Source: DASWJQ01 sp036397095 (GTDB lineage: Bacteria > Chloroflexota > Anaerolineae > Anaerolineales > E44-bin32). From it: DNA of 64,000 bases. A model generated the notes under the pieces. The model ran no database searches. It worked only from the letters and a program-made list of their open reading frames with translations, and was not told the DNA's origin. Location of the stretch: the NCBI GenBank assembly GCA_036397095.1, contig DASWJQ010000195.1, forward strand, positions 1 to 64,000, in the 5' to 3' direction. Below, piece after piece: positions 49,314 to 57,856 of this stretch. Position 1 is the stretch's first letter. Every line of letters starts with the position of its first letter. The translations under genes and the position numbers were made by a program.

Positions 49314-50159
49314 ATGGGCCCATTGCTCATTGGCGGCCTGGTTGGTTGCGCCTTCGGTCTGTTGGTGTACAGCCTGATCCACCGGCTTGGCGCTCGCCGG
49401 CCACTACTCCCGAAGGCCAACTGGGGATCAAGCGCGGCCGGTTGGCTGAGACTGGTGCCCGTTCCCGGCGCTCCTGCCCGCAGATGGTCTGGGGACCAAA
49501 TGGATCTGCGGCTGCGTCGGGCTGGCCTGCCCTGGCCGGCGGAAGCGTTTGTCGGGCTGCGCTGGCTGGGTTGGCTGGTGGCGTCGCTGGTTGCTCTGGC
49601 GTCCTGGCGCTTTCTTGGCCGCGGAGTCATTGCCGGGTTTTTGGGATTGCTCGTGCTGGTGTTGGGAATCTGGGGGCCGCAACTTTGGCTGCAGGCCCGC
49701 CAAGACCGGCGAAGGCAGGAGGTCGAAGCCGACCTACCTGCCTTGCTCGACCGGCTGATCCTGTCCCTGGAGGCGGGTCTCGGATTTGAGACTGCCTTTC
49801 GCCGTGCCGCTTTTTCGTTGGATCGGGCCCTCGGCGTTGGACTACGCCGTGCTCTGTTCCGGCTGGACGCCGGTCTGACCAAGGGAGAGGTAATGGGACG
49901 TCTCACGCTCGAGCTGCCCTCAACCGATCTGCGCAGTTTCGCCGCCTCTGTCCAGCAGGCGGAACGTCTCGGAACTTCGCTGGCCAAGACCCTGCGTGTC
50001 CAAGCCCGGTTGCTGCGGGCCGAACGGCGGCGCCGGGCCCAGGAAGCCAGCCGGCGCCTGCCGGTGCTGATCGTCTTCCCGCTGGTCCTGTTCTTCCTGC
50101 CGTCGATGCTCATCATTTATCTGGCGCCGCCATTGCTCCACTTATTCTTGGGGCGTTAG
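49314..50159 (+). CDS. tadC: Tad inner-membrane platform protein TadC
   Basis: A 281-residue T2SS-F protein with N-terminal helices, a basic stretch (LQARQDRRRQEVEADLPALLDRLILSLEAG) and the T2SSF domain (SFAASVQQAERLGTSLAKTL, RAERRRRAQEASRRLP) before two C-terminal helices. It pairs with TadB. ATG starts the base after the tadB stop. Bases from 49997 on also belong to the terminal palindrome. Confidence 0.92.
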   Translation: MGPLLIGGLVGCAFGLLVYSLIHRLGARRPLLPKANWGSSAAGWLRLVPVPGAPARRWSGDQMDLRLRRAGLPWPAEAFVGLRWLGWLVASLVALASWRFLGRGVIAGFLGLLVLVLGIWGPQLWLQARQDRRRQEVEADLPALLDRLILSLEAGLGFETAFRRAAFSLDRALGVGLRRALFRLDAGLTKGEVMGRLTLELPSTDLRSFAASVQQAERLGTSLAKTLRVQARLLRAERRRRAQEASRRLPVLIVFPLVLFFLPSMLIIYLAPPLLHLFLGR

Positions 50160-50160
50160 C

Positions 50161-50598
50161 TTGAAGCAGGGAAGTCCGGCGGCCGGTGACCGGTGCGGCG
50201 GACAGGCGCTTGTCGAGTTCGCCGCCGTCCTGCCGGTCTTGCTGCTGGTGACAATCGGGCTGATCAATTTGGGCCTGCTGATGGCGGCGCAACTCGAGCT
50301 AACGCAAGCCGCCTGGGAAGGTGCCCGGGCTGGCGCCACAATTCTGAACCCGGCCGTCGGCGATGCCGAAATTCGCGGTGCCATCGACGGCTCCCTTTAC
50401 CTGCTCGACCCCTCAAGGCTGGCGGTGTCGATCGAGCCCAACCAGGACGAATGGCCGCGCACCGAACCATGGCCCGAGCCGCGCGGCCACCCGATCCGAG
50501 TGACGCTGTCCTATGACTATCCGCTGTATCTGCCGGGTACGCTGCAGGTGCAGCTGCAGGCCCGCGCCGTCAGCCGCATCGAGTACCAGAATCCATGA
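50161..50598 (+). CDS. tadE: TadE-like pseudopilin
   Basis: A 145-residue protein with the TadE pattern near its N-terminus: GGQALVEFAAVLPVLLLVTIGLINLGLL, with the conserved Glu after a short basic leader and a single membrane helix, then a small exported domain. TTG 50161 is the only near start, 2 bp after tadC. It overlaps the next gene by 4 nt. Confidence 0.85.
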   Translation: MKQGSPAAGDRCGGQALVEFAAVLPVLLLVTIGLINLGLLMAAQLELTQAAWEGARAGATILNPAVGDAEIRGAIDGSLYLLDPSRLAVSIEPNQDEWPRTEPWPEPRGHPIRVTLSYDYPLYLPGTLQVQLQARAVSRIEYQNP

Positions 50599-51170
50599 AC
50601 AACAGGGGCCAGGTGGTGGTGGTCGTGGCGATTGTCTTGATGGTCGCCTTGCTGCTCCTGGCCCTGGGAGTCGATGGCGGGCGGCTCTATTTGGCCCGAG
50701 CCGAACTGCGGCGGGGAGCGCAAGCGGCGGCCGATGCCGGTATCGGTTATGTCGCCGACGCCATGGTGACGCTGGCTGTTCCGCGTCAAACAGAAGCGGC
50801 AGGCTTGCCACCATGCGTCCCCGACGGAGACTTCGGTGCAGACGGCGGCGTCTGTACGGCCACGCCTGAACCGGCGGCAATCCAGCATTGGTTGTCCGAC
50901 GACGACCGGGCGACGCTGGCGGGCCCTGAGGTTCAGGCGACGGCCCAGGGGATTGCGGCCAACTACGCCAACCTGAACAGCATTGTGCCGGGGGAGGCGG
51001 GGGTCGAGGCGTTGGATCTCGATTACCCCCAGCACTACGAACCCGAGGATGAGCGACTGACCTTCTCGGTGACGATCACCCGCCAGATGGTGATTCTGCT
51101 GGCCGGATTGCTCGACCGCGAATGGGTGCAGCTTCAAGTCGAAGCCCGGTCCCAAATTCCGCAGCGATGA
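50595..51170 (+). CDS. TadG/TadE-like pilus protein
   Basis: A 191-residue protein starting NNRGQVVVVVAIVLMVALLLLALGVDGGRLYLARAEL (ends NNRGQ and ARAEL), the putative Flp pilus-assembly TadG N-terminal motif, followed by an exported domain containing two Cys (LPPCVPD, GGVCTAT). Likely a minor pseudopilin or tip-type component. It overlaps both neighbours by 4 nt. Confidence 0.82.
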   Translation: MNNRGQVVVVVAIVLMVALLLLALGVDGGRLYLARAELRRGAQAAADAGIGYVADAMVTLAVPRQTEAAGLPPCVPDGDFGADGGVCTATPEPAAIQHWLSDDDRATLAGPEVQATAQGIAANYANLNSIVPGEAGVEALDLDYPQHYEPEDERLTFSVTITRQMVILLAGLLDREWVQLQVEARSQIPQR

Positions 51171-51910
51171 CCGCGTCTACCAGGCAAGTTCTGGGTCTGG
51201 CCACCGGCATTCTGCCATTGGCGGCGTTGGCCGGAGCCGGCACATGGCTGGGTGCCCGTCTAATCACGCGGATGCCTGGCGTGCCGCCGGCGCTGCCTCT
51301 GCTGTTGGCGTGCCTGGCGTTTCTGTTGCTGTCGCTCGGTCGCAACCAGCGGGCAGGCTGGACCGTATGGGCCTTGCTCGGATTGGCGCTGGCGGTGGGC
51401 CTGGTCACCGCCACCCTGGGCCTACCGGAAGCGCCAAACATGCCGGCGACGCTTGGCCTGGCCGGCGCGCTGCTGGCAGGCGGATTGGCATTGGGCCTGA
51501 GTCGCTGGCCCGGCTGGCTGTGGGCTCGGTTGGCCGGCGGTGCGGGTCGCAGTCTGTGGCCCCGCGTTCTGTGGCTGGGGACCTGGGCCTACCTGCTGGG
51601 TTGGATCGCCGTCTGGCTGCTGGCGGCGGGACCCGGAATCCGACGGTTGTGGGCCGGCGTAGGTCTGCAGTTGTTCACCGGCCTGACCGCGCTGTGGGCC
51701 GTGGGGCTGGATGTCCACAGTGGTCCGGCCGCAGTCCGACCGCCGGAGTCCACCCGGGGAGGGTCGGACGGAGCGCCTGCCCAGGTGGACCTTCGAGGTC
51801 AGACCGAGTCCCCCGCGACCTGGAACGCCGAGCTGGTAGGGGCGGCCGCCGATCTGTACTTGCTCGGCCTCAACCTAATGCTGGCGGCGGGGGTGCTGCT
51901 GGCGGCATGA
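51167..51910 (+). CDS. Polytopic membrane protein at the end of the Tad operon
   Basis: A 247-residue protein with about seven hydrophobic helices and a polar insert near 190-215. ATG 51167 overlaps the stop of the previous gene (ATGA), which ties it to the operon; the earlier in-frame ATG at 51122 lies inside that gene. No TadV-type peptidase motif was found, so it is not an obvious prepilin peptidase. Function unknown. Confidence 0.7.
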   Translation: MTASTRQVLGLATGILPLAALAGAGTWLGARLITRMPGVPPALPLLLACLAFLLLSLGRNQRAGWTVWALLGLALAVGLVTATLGLPEAPNMPATLGLAGALLAGGLALGLSRWPGWLWARLAGGAGRSLWPRVLWLGTWAYLLGWIAVWLLAAGPGIRRLWAGVGLQLFTGLTALWAVGLDVHSGPAAVRPPESTRGGSDGAPAQVDLRGQTESPATWNAELVGAAADLYLLGLNLMLAAGVLLAA

Positions 51911-51949
51911 CGGCTTTTCCGCAACCCCGGGGAGTCAAGTACGAAGCTT

Positions 51950-52004
51950 GACCTCCGAGGTCCACACGAGGAGGTCCAGAGTTCGACTAGCGCCGTGTGG
52001 ACCT
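51950..52004. terminator. Hairpin/palindrome cluster between converging genes
   Basis: A GACCTCCGAGGTC palindrome (51950-51962) overlaps the left arm AGGTCCACACG (51958-51968) of an inverted repeat whose right arm is CGTGTGGACCT (51994-52004). It lies between the Tad operon end and the DUF3048 gene. It may end transcription from both sides; no T-run. Confidence 0.45.
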
Positions 52005-52030
52005 AGAAGGTCACGCCGAATGCGCGCCGT

Positions 52031-53272
52031 CTAGGGTTCGGGCGTGGCGGTGCCCGTCTCGGTCGGGGTGACCGTCACCGTCGGCGAAACGGTGAAGGTC
52101 GGCGTTATCGTCAAGGTAGGCAGCGGCGGGCTGTGGTAGCGCACGACCGATTCCCCATCCCAGGTCGACTCGAAGCCAAACACCTCGAAGAAGGTCTGCC
52201 CGGGCCTGAGCGCCAACGGCCGACCGTCCTCATCGAACAACCGCAGTGCGGAGCGCTCCGACGACCAGGTGATCGGATAGCGCCGGCCGTCGCGGAAAAC
52301 CAGGCCAAAGCGCGCCGGCACGAAGCGCAGCTCGATCTCGATAATCGTGCCTTCCAGGTTCTGCAGTTTGTGGTCGGCGAACAGCACCACCAGGTTGTCG
52401 AAAGCCAACTGCTGGCCGGTCAGCCGGTCGATCTGCGGGCCAAGCTGGCCGTTGCCGTCGACCATGTCCTGCCAGCGCAGGTAGCGGCCGGAGGCGGAGT
52501 CGTAGGTCCATTGGAACTGGGCAAACAGGTTGTAAATCAACGACAGTTCGAGCCCGGGCGACCCACCGGCAGGGATGCGATGGTCGAACGATAGACCGGC
52601 GTAGCTGGCCGGCTGGGCCGGGTCGAGCGGCAGGCCGGGCAGATCGGCCAGCCGCAGCCCGGCGCTGTTGACGTCGTCCGGGTTGAGGGCGTTGACTGTC
52701 AACTGCTTGCCCAACTCGGGCAACACCTGGGCCGAAGCGGCCCGGGTGACGATCAGGCCGCCGGGGTAGAAGGCGCGGATGTCATCGAAAACGACCCGGC
52801 CCGACCGGATCGGGCCGATGACGAAGTCGTAAGGCAGGTCGGCGCCGGGGGCCAGCTCGGACAGCCGCTGCGGGTAGTCGCCGAAGTACACCGCCAGGAA
52901 GCGGGTCAACCCCTGACCGATCGAGGTCTCCCAGACGTGGTCGGCCTGCGACAGTCCGGCTTGCGGGCGGGCTGATGGCGGGAAGTTGGTGATCGACACC
53001 AGCAGCGGCGCCCGGCGGAGCAGCCTGGGGCCGATGGGGAGCCCGGTCAGCGGGTTGTAGCCGGGAAAGTAAGCCGGCCCGACCGGCCGCGGCGTGGCGC
53101 TAGGCGGCGGGGTTGGGCTCAAAGTGGCCGACGGCGACGGTTGGGCCGGCCGGGTTGCCGACGGCCGTGCCAGGCGCACGGTGGGTGTGGCAGAAGGCTG
53201 CTGGGCCGACGGCTGGCAGGCGGCCGCCAGCAGGCCCAGGGCAACGGCGAGCACGGTCCATGACTTCTTCAT
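52031..53272 (-). CDS. DUF3048-domain lipoprotein (YerB-like)
   Basis: A 413-residue lipoprotein (KKSWTVLAVALGLLAAAC, Cys about 19) with a Ser/Pro/Thr linker to about 62, then the DUF3048 N-terminal domain (YNPLTGLPI, RRAPLLVSITNFPPSARPQAGLSQADHVWE, given by ends RRAPLL and HVWE) and DUF3048 C-terminal domain (FDNLVVLFADHKLQNLEG, DGRRYPITWSSE). The tail after about 390 is again Thr/Pro-rich. Family function is unclear (YerB of Bacillus is a lipoprotein). Confidence 0.88.
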   Translation of the reverse strand: MKKSWTVLAVALGLLAAACQPSAQQPSATPTVRLARPSATRPAQPSPSATLSPTPPPSATPRPVGPAYFPGYNPLTGLPIGPRLLRRAPLLVSITNFPPSARPQAGLSQADHVWETSIGQGLTRFLAVYFGDYPQRLSELAPGADLPYDFVIGPIRSGRVVFDDIRAFYPGGLIVTRAASAQVLPELGKQLTVNALNPDDVNSAGLRLADLPGLPLDPAQPASYAGLSFDHRIPAGGSPGLELSLIYNLFAQFQWTYDSASGRYLRWQDMVDGNGQLGPQIDRLTGQQLAFDNLVVLFADHKLQNLEGTIIEIELRFVPARFGLVFRDGRRYPITWSSERSALRLFDEDGRPLALRPGQTFFEVFGFESTWDGESVVRYHSPPLPTLTITPTFTVSPTVTVTPTETGTATPEP

Positions 53273-53386
53273 CGGTCGGCGCTCATCCTACCCGCTGGCT
53301 CCGGCCGGCGAAAGACCCACCCCGGTCCTGTCCTTGGTAGAATGAACCACAATTACTGGTAGCTGGAGGGGGAAGGTAGGCAGTCG

Positions 53387-53986
53387 ATGTTCACGATTAC
53401 CGAGGCCGCCCAGGAGAAGATCCTGGCGCGCATGGAAGCCGAAGGCAAAGCCGACCGCACGTTGCGCATCCGCATCGTGGGTTGGACGGCCGACGATTAC
53501 CAATACCGGTTGGAGGTTATTCCGGCCGACGCCCGCGACGAGGGGGATGTCGAGGTGAGCAACGGGCGCCTGCCGCTGCTGCTGGCCGGCGACAGCGCCG
53601 AGAAACTGAAGGGCGCCACGCTCGACTTCGTCGAGAGCGCCCAACAGCATGGCTTTTCGATCGACAACCCCAACCCGGTGTGGACCGACCCGCTCGAGCT
53701 CAAGATCCAGCGGATCCTCGATCAGAAGATCAACCCGGGCGTCGGCATGCACGGCGGCCAGGTGCGGCTGCTCAAGGCGGAAGACGGCGTGGCATATATC
53801 AGCTTTGGCGGCGGCTGTGTCGGCTGCGGCATGTCGAATGTGACGCTCAAGCAGGGCGTGGATCGCATGATCCGTGAAGAGGTGCCCGAGATCACACAGA
53901 TCGTCGACACCACTGACCACGCCAGCGGCACCAACCCCTACTACCAGCCTAGCGAAACGGCTGAGGCCGAATCGCCACTGGCGTAA
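53387..53986 (+). CDS. nfuA: NfuA-like Fe-S biogenesis protein (HesB-like + NifU C-terminal domain)
   Basis: A 199-residue protein with an A-type/HesB-like N-terminal domain (FTITEAAQEKILARMEAEG, about 1-100) that lacks the A-type Cys set, and a NifU-like C-terminal domain (about 105-180) with the cluster-binding GGGCVGCGMSNVTLKQG. It carries [4Fe-4S] clusters to target enzymes, plausibly including lipoyl synthase or the dehalogenases. GGAGGGGGAAGG precedes the ATG. Confidence 0.9.
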   Translation: MFTITEAAQEKILARMEAEGKADRTLRIRIVGWTADDYQYRLEVIPADARDEGDVEVSNGRLPLLLAGDSAEKLKGATLDFVESAQQHGFSIDNPNPVWTDPLELKIQRILDQKINPGVGMHGGQVRLLKAEDGVAYISFGGGCVGCGMSNVTLKQGVDRMIREEVPEITQIVDTTDHASGTNPYYQPSETAEAESPLA

Positions 53987-54040
53987 GCCACATCACCTAA
54001 CCTCCAAGGCAACCCCGGCGGTTGGCTGGTACCAGACGCG

Positions 54041-55020
54041 CCCGAGTGCACCTTGGAAGTCGGGTCGATCAGGGCGGTGTAGGAGTCAGCGCCCGGCCCT
54101 CTGCTGCGCGAAAAAGCCCCCTTGTTAATACTGCTGTGAATGAATGCCGAGTTTGCCGGCCTTCGCTCAGGCGACGGCTGCCCCAGGCTTTGGGCTGGTT
54201 GCCTTCGGCCGACGCAGGAGCAGAACGAGGCTCCATGGCAGGAACACCAGCACCAGTGGGTAGAACAATGCCCGCTCAACCCCGCCAACCCAAGGGTAGG
54301 TAACGGCGGCCCCAGCGCCGCTTGCGACGGTCACCAGGCTTGCCAGCTGGCTGAGGCGGCGGCCAACAAGGCCGATCTGCCCGGCGCGCCACACAACGAG
54401 GGCCAGCCCCACCAGGGCCAACAGCAAGAACAATGCAAAAAGCGGTTCGAGCCCGATGCCCACGGTGGCCGGGAATGCGGTCGGCGCCGGCTCGCCGGCG
54501 GCAACCTTTGCGGCGGTTGCTGTCGTCAGTGTCGATCGACCGATGATTTCGGCTAGCCAAACGCCTGCCGCCAGGATCAGCAACACCCGGGCAGAAGCTA
54601 TCGGGGAAGAGTTCACCTGCTGCATGAAGCTGGTCAATTGCCACAGCGCAGCGACCAGCATGAGAAATCCGACGGCAGTCAGCACATTGCCGAGCTGGTA
54701 AGCGGAGGGATTGTTGGCGATGGCTCGATACAGCTCAAGCGACGTCACTTGCTCGAAGGGTTCAGCAACGATGGTGCCGGCGCAGAAGAGCAGCACGCCG
54801 ATGAGCAGGACGAGTGCGGCCGAACGCGAGGGTGCACTGCCAATCATGTTATCGCTCGTTTTCAGAGGAGGGACCAGCTCAGAGGCGCGGTCTATTATCC
54901 TAAGATTGTAGACCGTAATGGTCCGATTTACTGTAGTGGATTGGACCACGGGTATTTCCGGCGGCGCTTTGCCGGGGCACGGCATTTGCTGGACCTACCA
55001 ACTTCCGAGGTGCACTCGAC
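54041..55020. repeat. Inverted 20-bp repeats flanking a membrane-protein gene
   Basis: CCCGAGTGCACCTTGGAAGT (54041-54060) is the near complement of ACTTCCGAGGTGCACTCGAC (55001-55020). The two copies bracket the gene at 54167-54847. They are related to the ACCTCCGAGGTCCA palindromes at 25592, 25641 and 51950. Confidence 0.5.
54167..54847 (-). CDS. Four-to-six-helix membrane protein, 226 aa
   Basis: Hydrophobic helices at about 9-28, 52-72, 85-105, 130-155 and 175-205 (AALVLLIGVLLFCAGTI, VLTAVGFLMLVAALWQL, LEPLFALFLLLALVGLALVVW). ATG 54847 starts a standard N-terminus; the longer frame to 54985 has no ribosome site and adds charged sequence. It resembles small DUF4386-like membrane proteins but I do not assign it. 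Confidence 0.7.
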   Translation of the reverse strand: MIGSAPSRSAALVLLIGVLLFCAGTIVAEPFEQVTSLELYRAIANNPSAYQLGNVLTAVGFLMLVAALWQLTSFMQQVNSSPIASARVLLILAAGVWLAEIIGRSTLTTATAAKVAAGEPAPTAFPATVGIGLEPLFALFLLLALVGLALVVWRAGQIGLVGRRLSQLASLVTVASGAGAAVTYPWVGGVERALFYPLVLVFLPWSLVLLLRRPKATSPKPGAAVA

Positions 55021-55426
55021 AACCACGTTGCGCCAAGCTCGCCCGAGTCCATCTCGAGGGGCGTGCTTGCTTCCGCGGTCTCATCCGCCGCATCGATGGA
55101 CGCCTCCGACCTGACCCCGACAGTCCTGCGCGTAGCAGTGGTTGCCGCCGGCCCGCTGGCGCGGGCCTGAGGGCTGAGTCGAGCGGCTCTCCGCAGGGAT
55201 GAGGGGTTGGCGAGGGGACCGCCATCCAGCCGCGGGCAGTGTGAAGAACGATCGCGCTTAACGGGGTTGGGGACCGATTGTTGCCCACCTTACAAGCAAC
55301 CTACAGGCTCTGCGCACCCCTTCGCACTAACCACAACCTAACTATAATCTAACCGTACCCTAACTCATCCGGGACAAACCTCCACTGTTCGGTCGGGGGC
55401 CGCCCCGGGATAACCCGAGAGGTTGG
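55021..55426. other. Gap upstream of the first sortase-like gene
   Basis: No gene is supported. Its right part holds the CTAAC direct repeats and TATAAT at 55327-55364; the left part has no recognisable feature. Confidence 0.5.
55327..55364 (+). promoter_or_regulatory. Four CTAAC repeats at exact 11-bp spacing over a TATAAT box
   Basis: CTAAC occurs at 55327, 55338, 55349 and 55360, each 11 bp apart, one helical turn. A perfect TATAAT lies at 55343-55348 between the second and third copies, and no good -35 box precedes it. The layout suits an OmpR/PhoB-type regulator site at a promoter for the gene at 55427. Confidence 0.55.
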
Positions 55427-56140
55427 ATGATAGTTGGGACGGTCTTATTGCATAGGCTGATGCTGATCCTGACGTTGGTAGGACTGACGCAGGCAGCCGA
55501 TCTGATTCCGGTCACCGGTGCCCCACCCGATCTTGGTCAGAGTTTTCTGACCGCTCGGGGACGGCTGGACGACAGCGCCGTGCCCAGCCTGGCCGCCTTC
55601 CGGGCTTCCTTGCCGTCGGATGGGGGCGGCAGCTTGGCCGGGGTGCACGTCGCCGGCCGCCTGGCCCTGCGCGTGCTGGCCCAGCCGGCCGGGTCGCCGG
55701 GCTTCGTCACCGCCCAGCCAGACGCCGCCAGCCTGTTTGGCATGGCGCTGGCCTACGGCACCACCGGATTGATCGCCCACAATTACCTGGCGGGCGAGGC
55801 CTTCCTCGACCTGGCCAGCGGCGACCGCATTGTGCTCCTGTATGCCGATGGTACTTCGCAAACCTACCAGGTGGAGTCCGTCCGCAGCTTGCAGGCGCTC
55901 TCGCCGTGGAGCCCGACTTCGCAGTTCGTCGATCTGGCGGCGCCGGGTGAATCGTTGTCGGCGGCCAGCTTATTCGGCCAGGTGTATGGCGGTGACAATC
56001 CCCTGGTGCTGCAGACCTGCCTGACGCGCGGCGATAACCCGGTCTGGGGCCGTTGGTTTGTGTTGGCCCAGCCGGCGATTGATCGCCTGGCGGCCGGCCG
56101 GCTGATCAAACTGGCCGACTTGATCCAGGAGCTCGGCTAG
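55427..56140 (+). CDS. Sortase-like protein 1
   Basis: A 237-residue exported protein (signal LHRLMLILTLVGLTQAADL). The catalytic layout of sortases is present: His in GLIAHNYLAGEAFLDL, a strand DRIVLLYADGTSQTYQVESV, Cys in LVLQTCLTRG and Arg in VWGRWFVLAQP. It differs from classical TLxTC sortases and may be a divergent class. It stands end to end with the second sortase gene, 27 bp apart. Substrate signals were not found. Confidence 0.75.
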   Translation: MIVGTVLLHRLMLILTLVGLTQAADLIPVTGAPPDLGQSFLTARGRLDDSAVPSLAAFRASLPSDGGGSLAGVHVAGRLALRVLAQPAGSPGFVTAQPDAASLFGMALAYGTTGLIAHNYLAGEAFLDLASGDRIVLLYADGTSQTYQVESVRSLQALSPWSPTSQFVDLAAPGESLSAASLFGQVYGGDNPLVLQTCLTRGDNPVWGRWFVLAQPAIDRLAAGRLIKLADLIQELG

Positions 56141-56167
56141 CCCCGCTCCGCACGTATTCCTGGTGAT

Positions 56168-56959
56168 TCATTCGAAGGGCAGTTCGCCACCACCCACCGC
56201 CTCGTCGGCCGGTTCGGCCACGATTAGAAGGCGATGGGTGTTGCTCTCGTACGGCCAGCAAGTCACCAGCGTTAGCCGCTCGGGGCCGCCGGGCTTAATC
56301 CATTGGGCGTTCTCCAGGCGGGTTTCGGTGGGCTCGTATTTTTCTTTGAGGATCAGCCGCCGCGTCACCAGGTAGCGGTGGACCGCTTCCGATCCAAACA
56401 CGTAGATGATATCGCCTGGCTCGAGTTGGTCGAGATGGCGAAAGACTTCGCCGGCAACGTTGTGGTGGCCGTTGAGCACCGTGTTTCCCCCGGCGGCCAG
56501 GCGAGCCGTGTCCTGGTGCCAGCCGGCCGCATACATGTTCGGCGCCTGCCATTGGTACAGCCGCTGTGCGCCGATCTCGAGCATCGACAGGCCGGCGCCG
56601 ACAACGGGCGCGTCCAGGCCGATAGAGGGGATCACCAGCCGCACCGGCGCCTCGCCGACGACTGCGGCCCAGCCGGCGTGCGCCGGTGCGGGGTCGGGCG
56701 GAGCCTGGATCCCTGGCTCCCTCTGCCATGCGCTGGAATCTGGCGCGGCGGCCGGGGAGTCGGCCAGCATCGGCGCGAAACCGGCCTCCACCAGGTCGGT
56801 GACGGGGACGGCCACGGGCAGTTCCTCGGATCCGGCGCCCTGCCATCCGGCGGCTGCCCGCACAACACCCGCGCCAAGCAGGACCAAGCCAAGCGCCATC
56901 ATCAGGCGTATACCCCAGGCCTGCTTGCTGCTATCGGTGAGTGTCAGGTCCAGATTCAT
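56168..56959 (-). CDS. Class D/E-like sortase 2
   Basis: A 263-residue membrane-anchored transpeptidase: N-terminal helix (LMMALGLVLLGAGVVRAA), linker, then VRLVIPSIGLDAPVVGAG, catalytic His in LNGHHNVAGEVF, LEPGDIIYVFGSEAVHRYLV, Cys in LTLVTCWPYESNTHRLLIVAE with the Arg of HRLL. It would attach surface proteins or link pilin subunits. The ATG lies only 39 bp from the palindrome axis, with no ribosome site, so true upstream sequence may be lost. Confidence 0.85.
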   Translation of the reverse strand: MNLDLTLTDSSKQAWGIRLMMALGLVLLGAGVVRAAAGWQGAGSEELPVAVPVTDLVEAGFAPMLADSPAAAPDSSAWQREPGIQAPPDPAPAHAGWAAVVGEAPVRLVIPSIGLDAPVVGAGLSMLEIGAQRLYQWQAPNMYAAGWHQDTARLAAGGNTVLNGHHNVAGEVFRHLDQLEPGDIIYVFGSEAVHRYLVTRRLILKEKYEPTETRLENAQWIKPGGPERLTLVTCWPYESNTHRLLIVAEPADEAVGGGELPFE

Positions 56960-57037
56960 AGGGGCGCTTCGCCAGCCGCCTCGAGGAGGGGCGGCCGATC
57001 GGCCGCCCCTCCTCGAGGCGGCTGGCGAAGCGCCCCT

Positions 57038-57829
57038 ATGAATCTGGACCTGACACTCACCGATAGCAGCAAGCAGGCCTGGGGTATACGCCTGATGATG
57101 GCGCTTGGCTTGGTCCTGCTTGGCGCGGGTGTTGTGCGGGCAGCCGCCGGATGGCAGGGCGCCGGATCCGAGGAACTGCCCGTGGCCGTCCCCGTCACCG
57201 ACCTGGTGGAGGCCGGTTTCGCGCCGATGCTGGCCGACTCCCCGGCCGCCGCGCCAGATTCCAGCGCATGGCAGAGGGAGCCAGGGATCCAGGCTCCGCC
57301 CGACCCCGCACCGGCGCACGCCGGCTGGGCCGCAGTCGTCGGCGAGGCGCCGGTGCGGCTGGTGATCCCCTCTATCGGCCTGGACGCGCCCGTTGTCGGC
57401 GCCGGCCTGTCGATGCTCGAGATCGGCGCACAGCGGCTGTACCAATGGCAGGCGCCGAACATGTATGCGGCCGGCTGGCACCAGGACACGGCTCGCCTGG
57501 CCGCCGGGGGAAACACGGTGCTCAACGGCCACCACAACGTTGCCGGCGAAGTCTTTCGCCATCTCGACCAACTCGAGCCAGGCGATATCATCTACGTGTT
57601 TGGATCGGAAGCGGTCCACCGCTACCTGGTGACGCGGCGGCTGATCCTCAAAGAAAAATACGAGCCCACCGAAACCCGCCTGGAGAACGCCCAATGGATT
57701 AAGCCCGGCGGCCCCGAGCGGCTAACGCTGGTGACTTGCTGGCCGTACGAGAGCAACACCCATCGCCTTCTAATCGTGGCCGAACCGGCCGACGAGGCGG
57801 TGGGTGGTGGCGAACTGCCCTTCGAATGA
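57038..57829 (+). CDS. Sortase 2, palindrome copy
   Basis: Identical to the gene at 56168-56959, read outward on the other arm. The frame stays open through the axis in both directions, which is a by-product of the palindrome. Confidence 0.6.
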   Translation: MNLDLTLTDSSKQAWGIRLMMALGLVLLGAGVVRAAAGWQGAGSEELPVAVPVTDLVEAGFAPMLADSPAAAPDSSAWQREPGIQAPPDPAPAHAGWAAVVGEAPVRLVIPSIGLDAPVVGAGLSMLEIGAQRLYQWQAPNMYAAGWHQDTARLAAGGNTVLNGHHNVAGEVFRHLDQLEPGDIIYVFGSEAVHRYLVTRRLILKEKYEPTETRLENAQWIKPGGPERLTLVTCWPYESNTHRLLIVAEPADEAVGGGELPFE

Positions 57830-57856
57830 ATCACCAGGAATACGTGCGGAGCGGGG

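Noticed and set aside
56168..57829. Two 508-residue open frames crossing the palindrome axis
   Set aside because: They are the sortase gene joined in frame to its own mirror image; only 56168-56959 and 57038-57829 look like genuine coding units.
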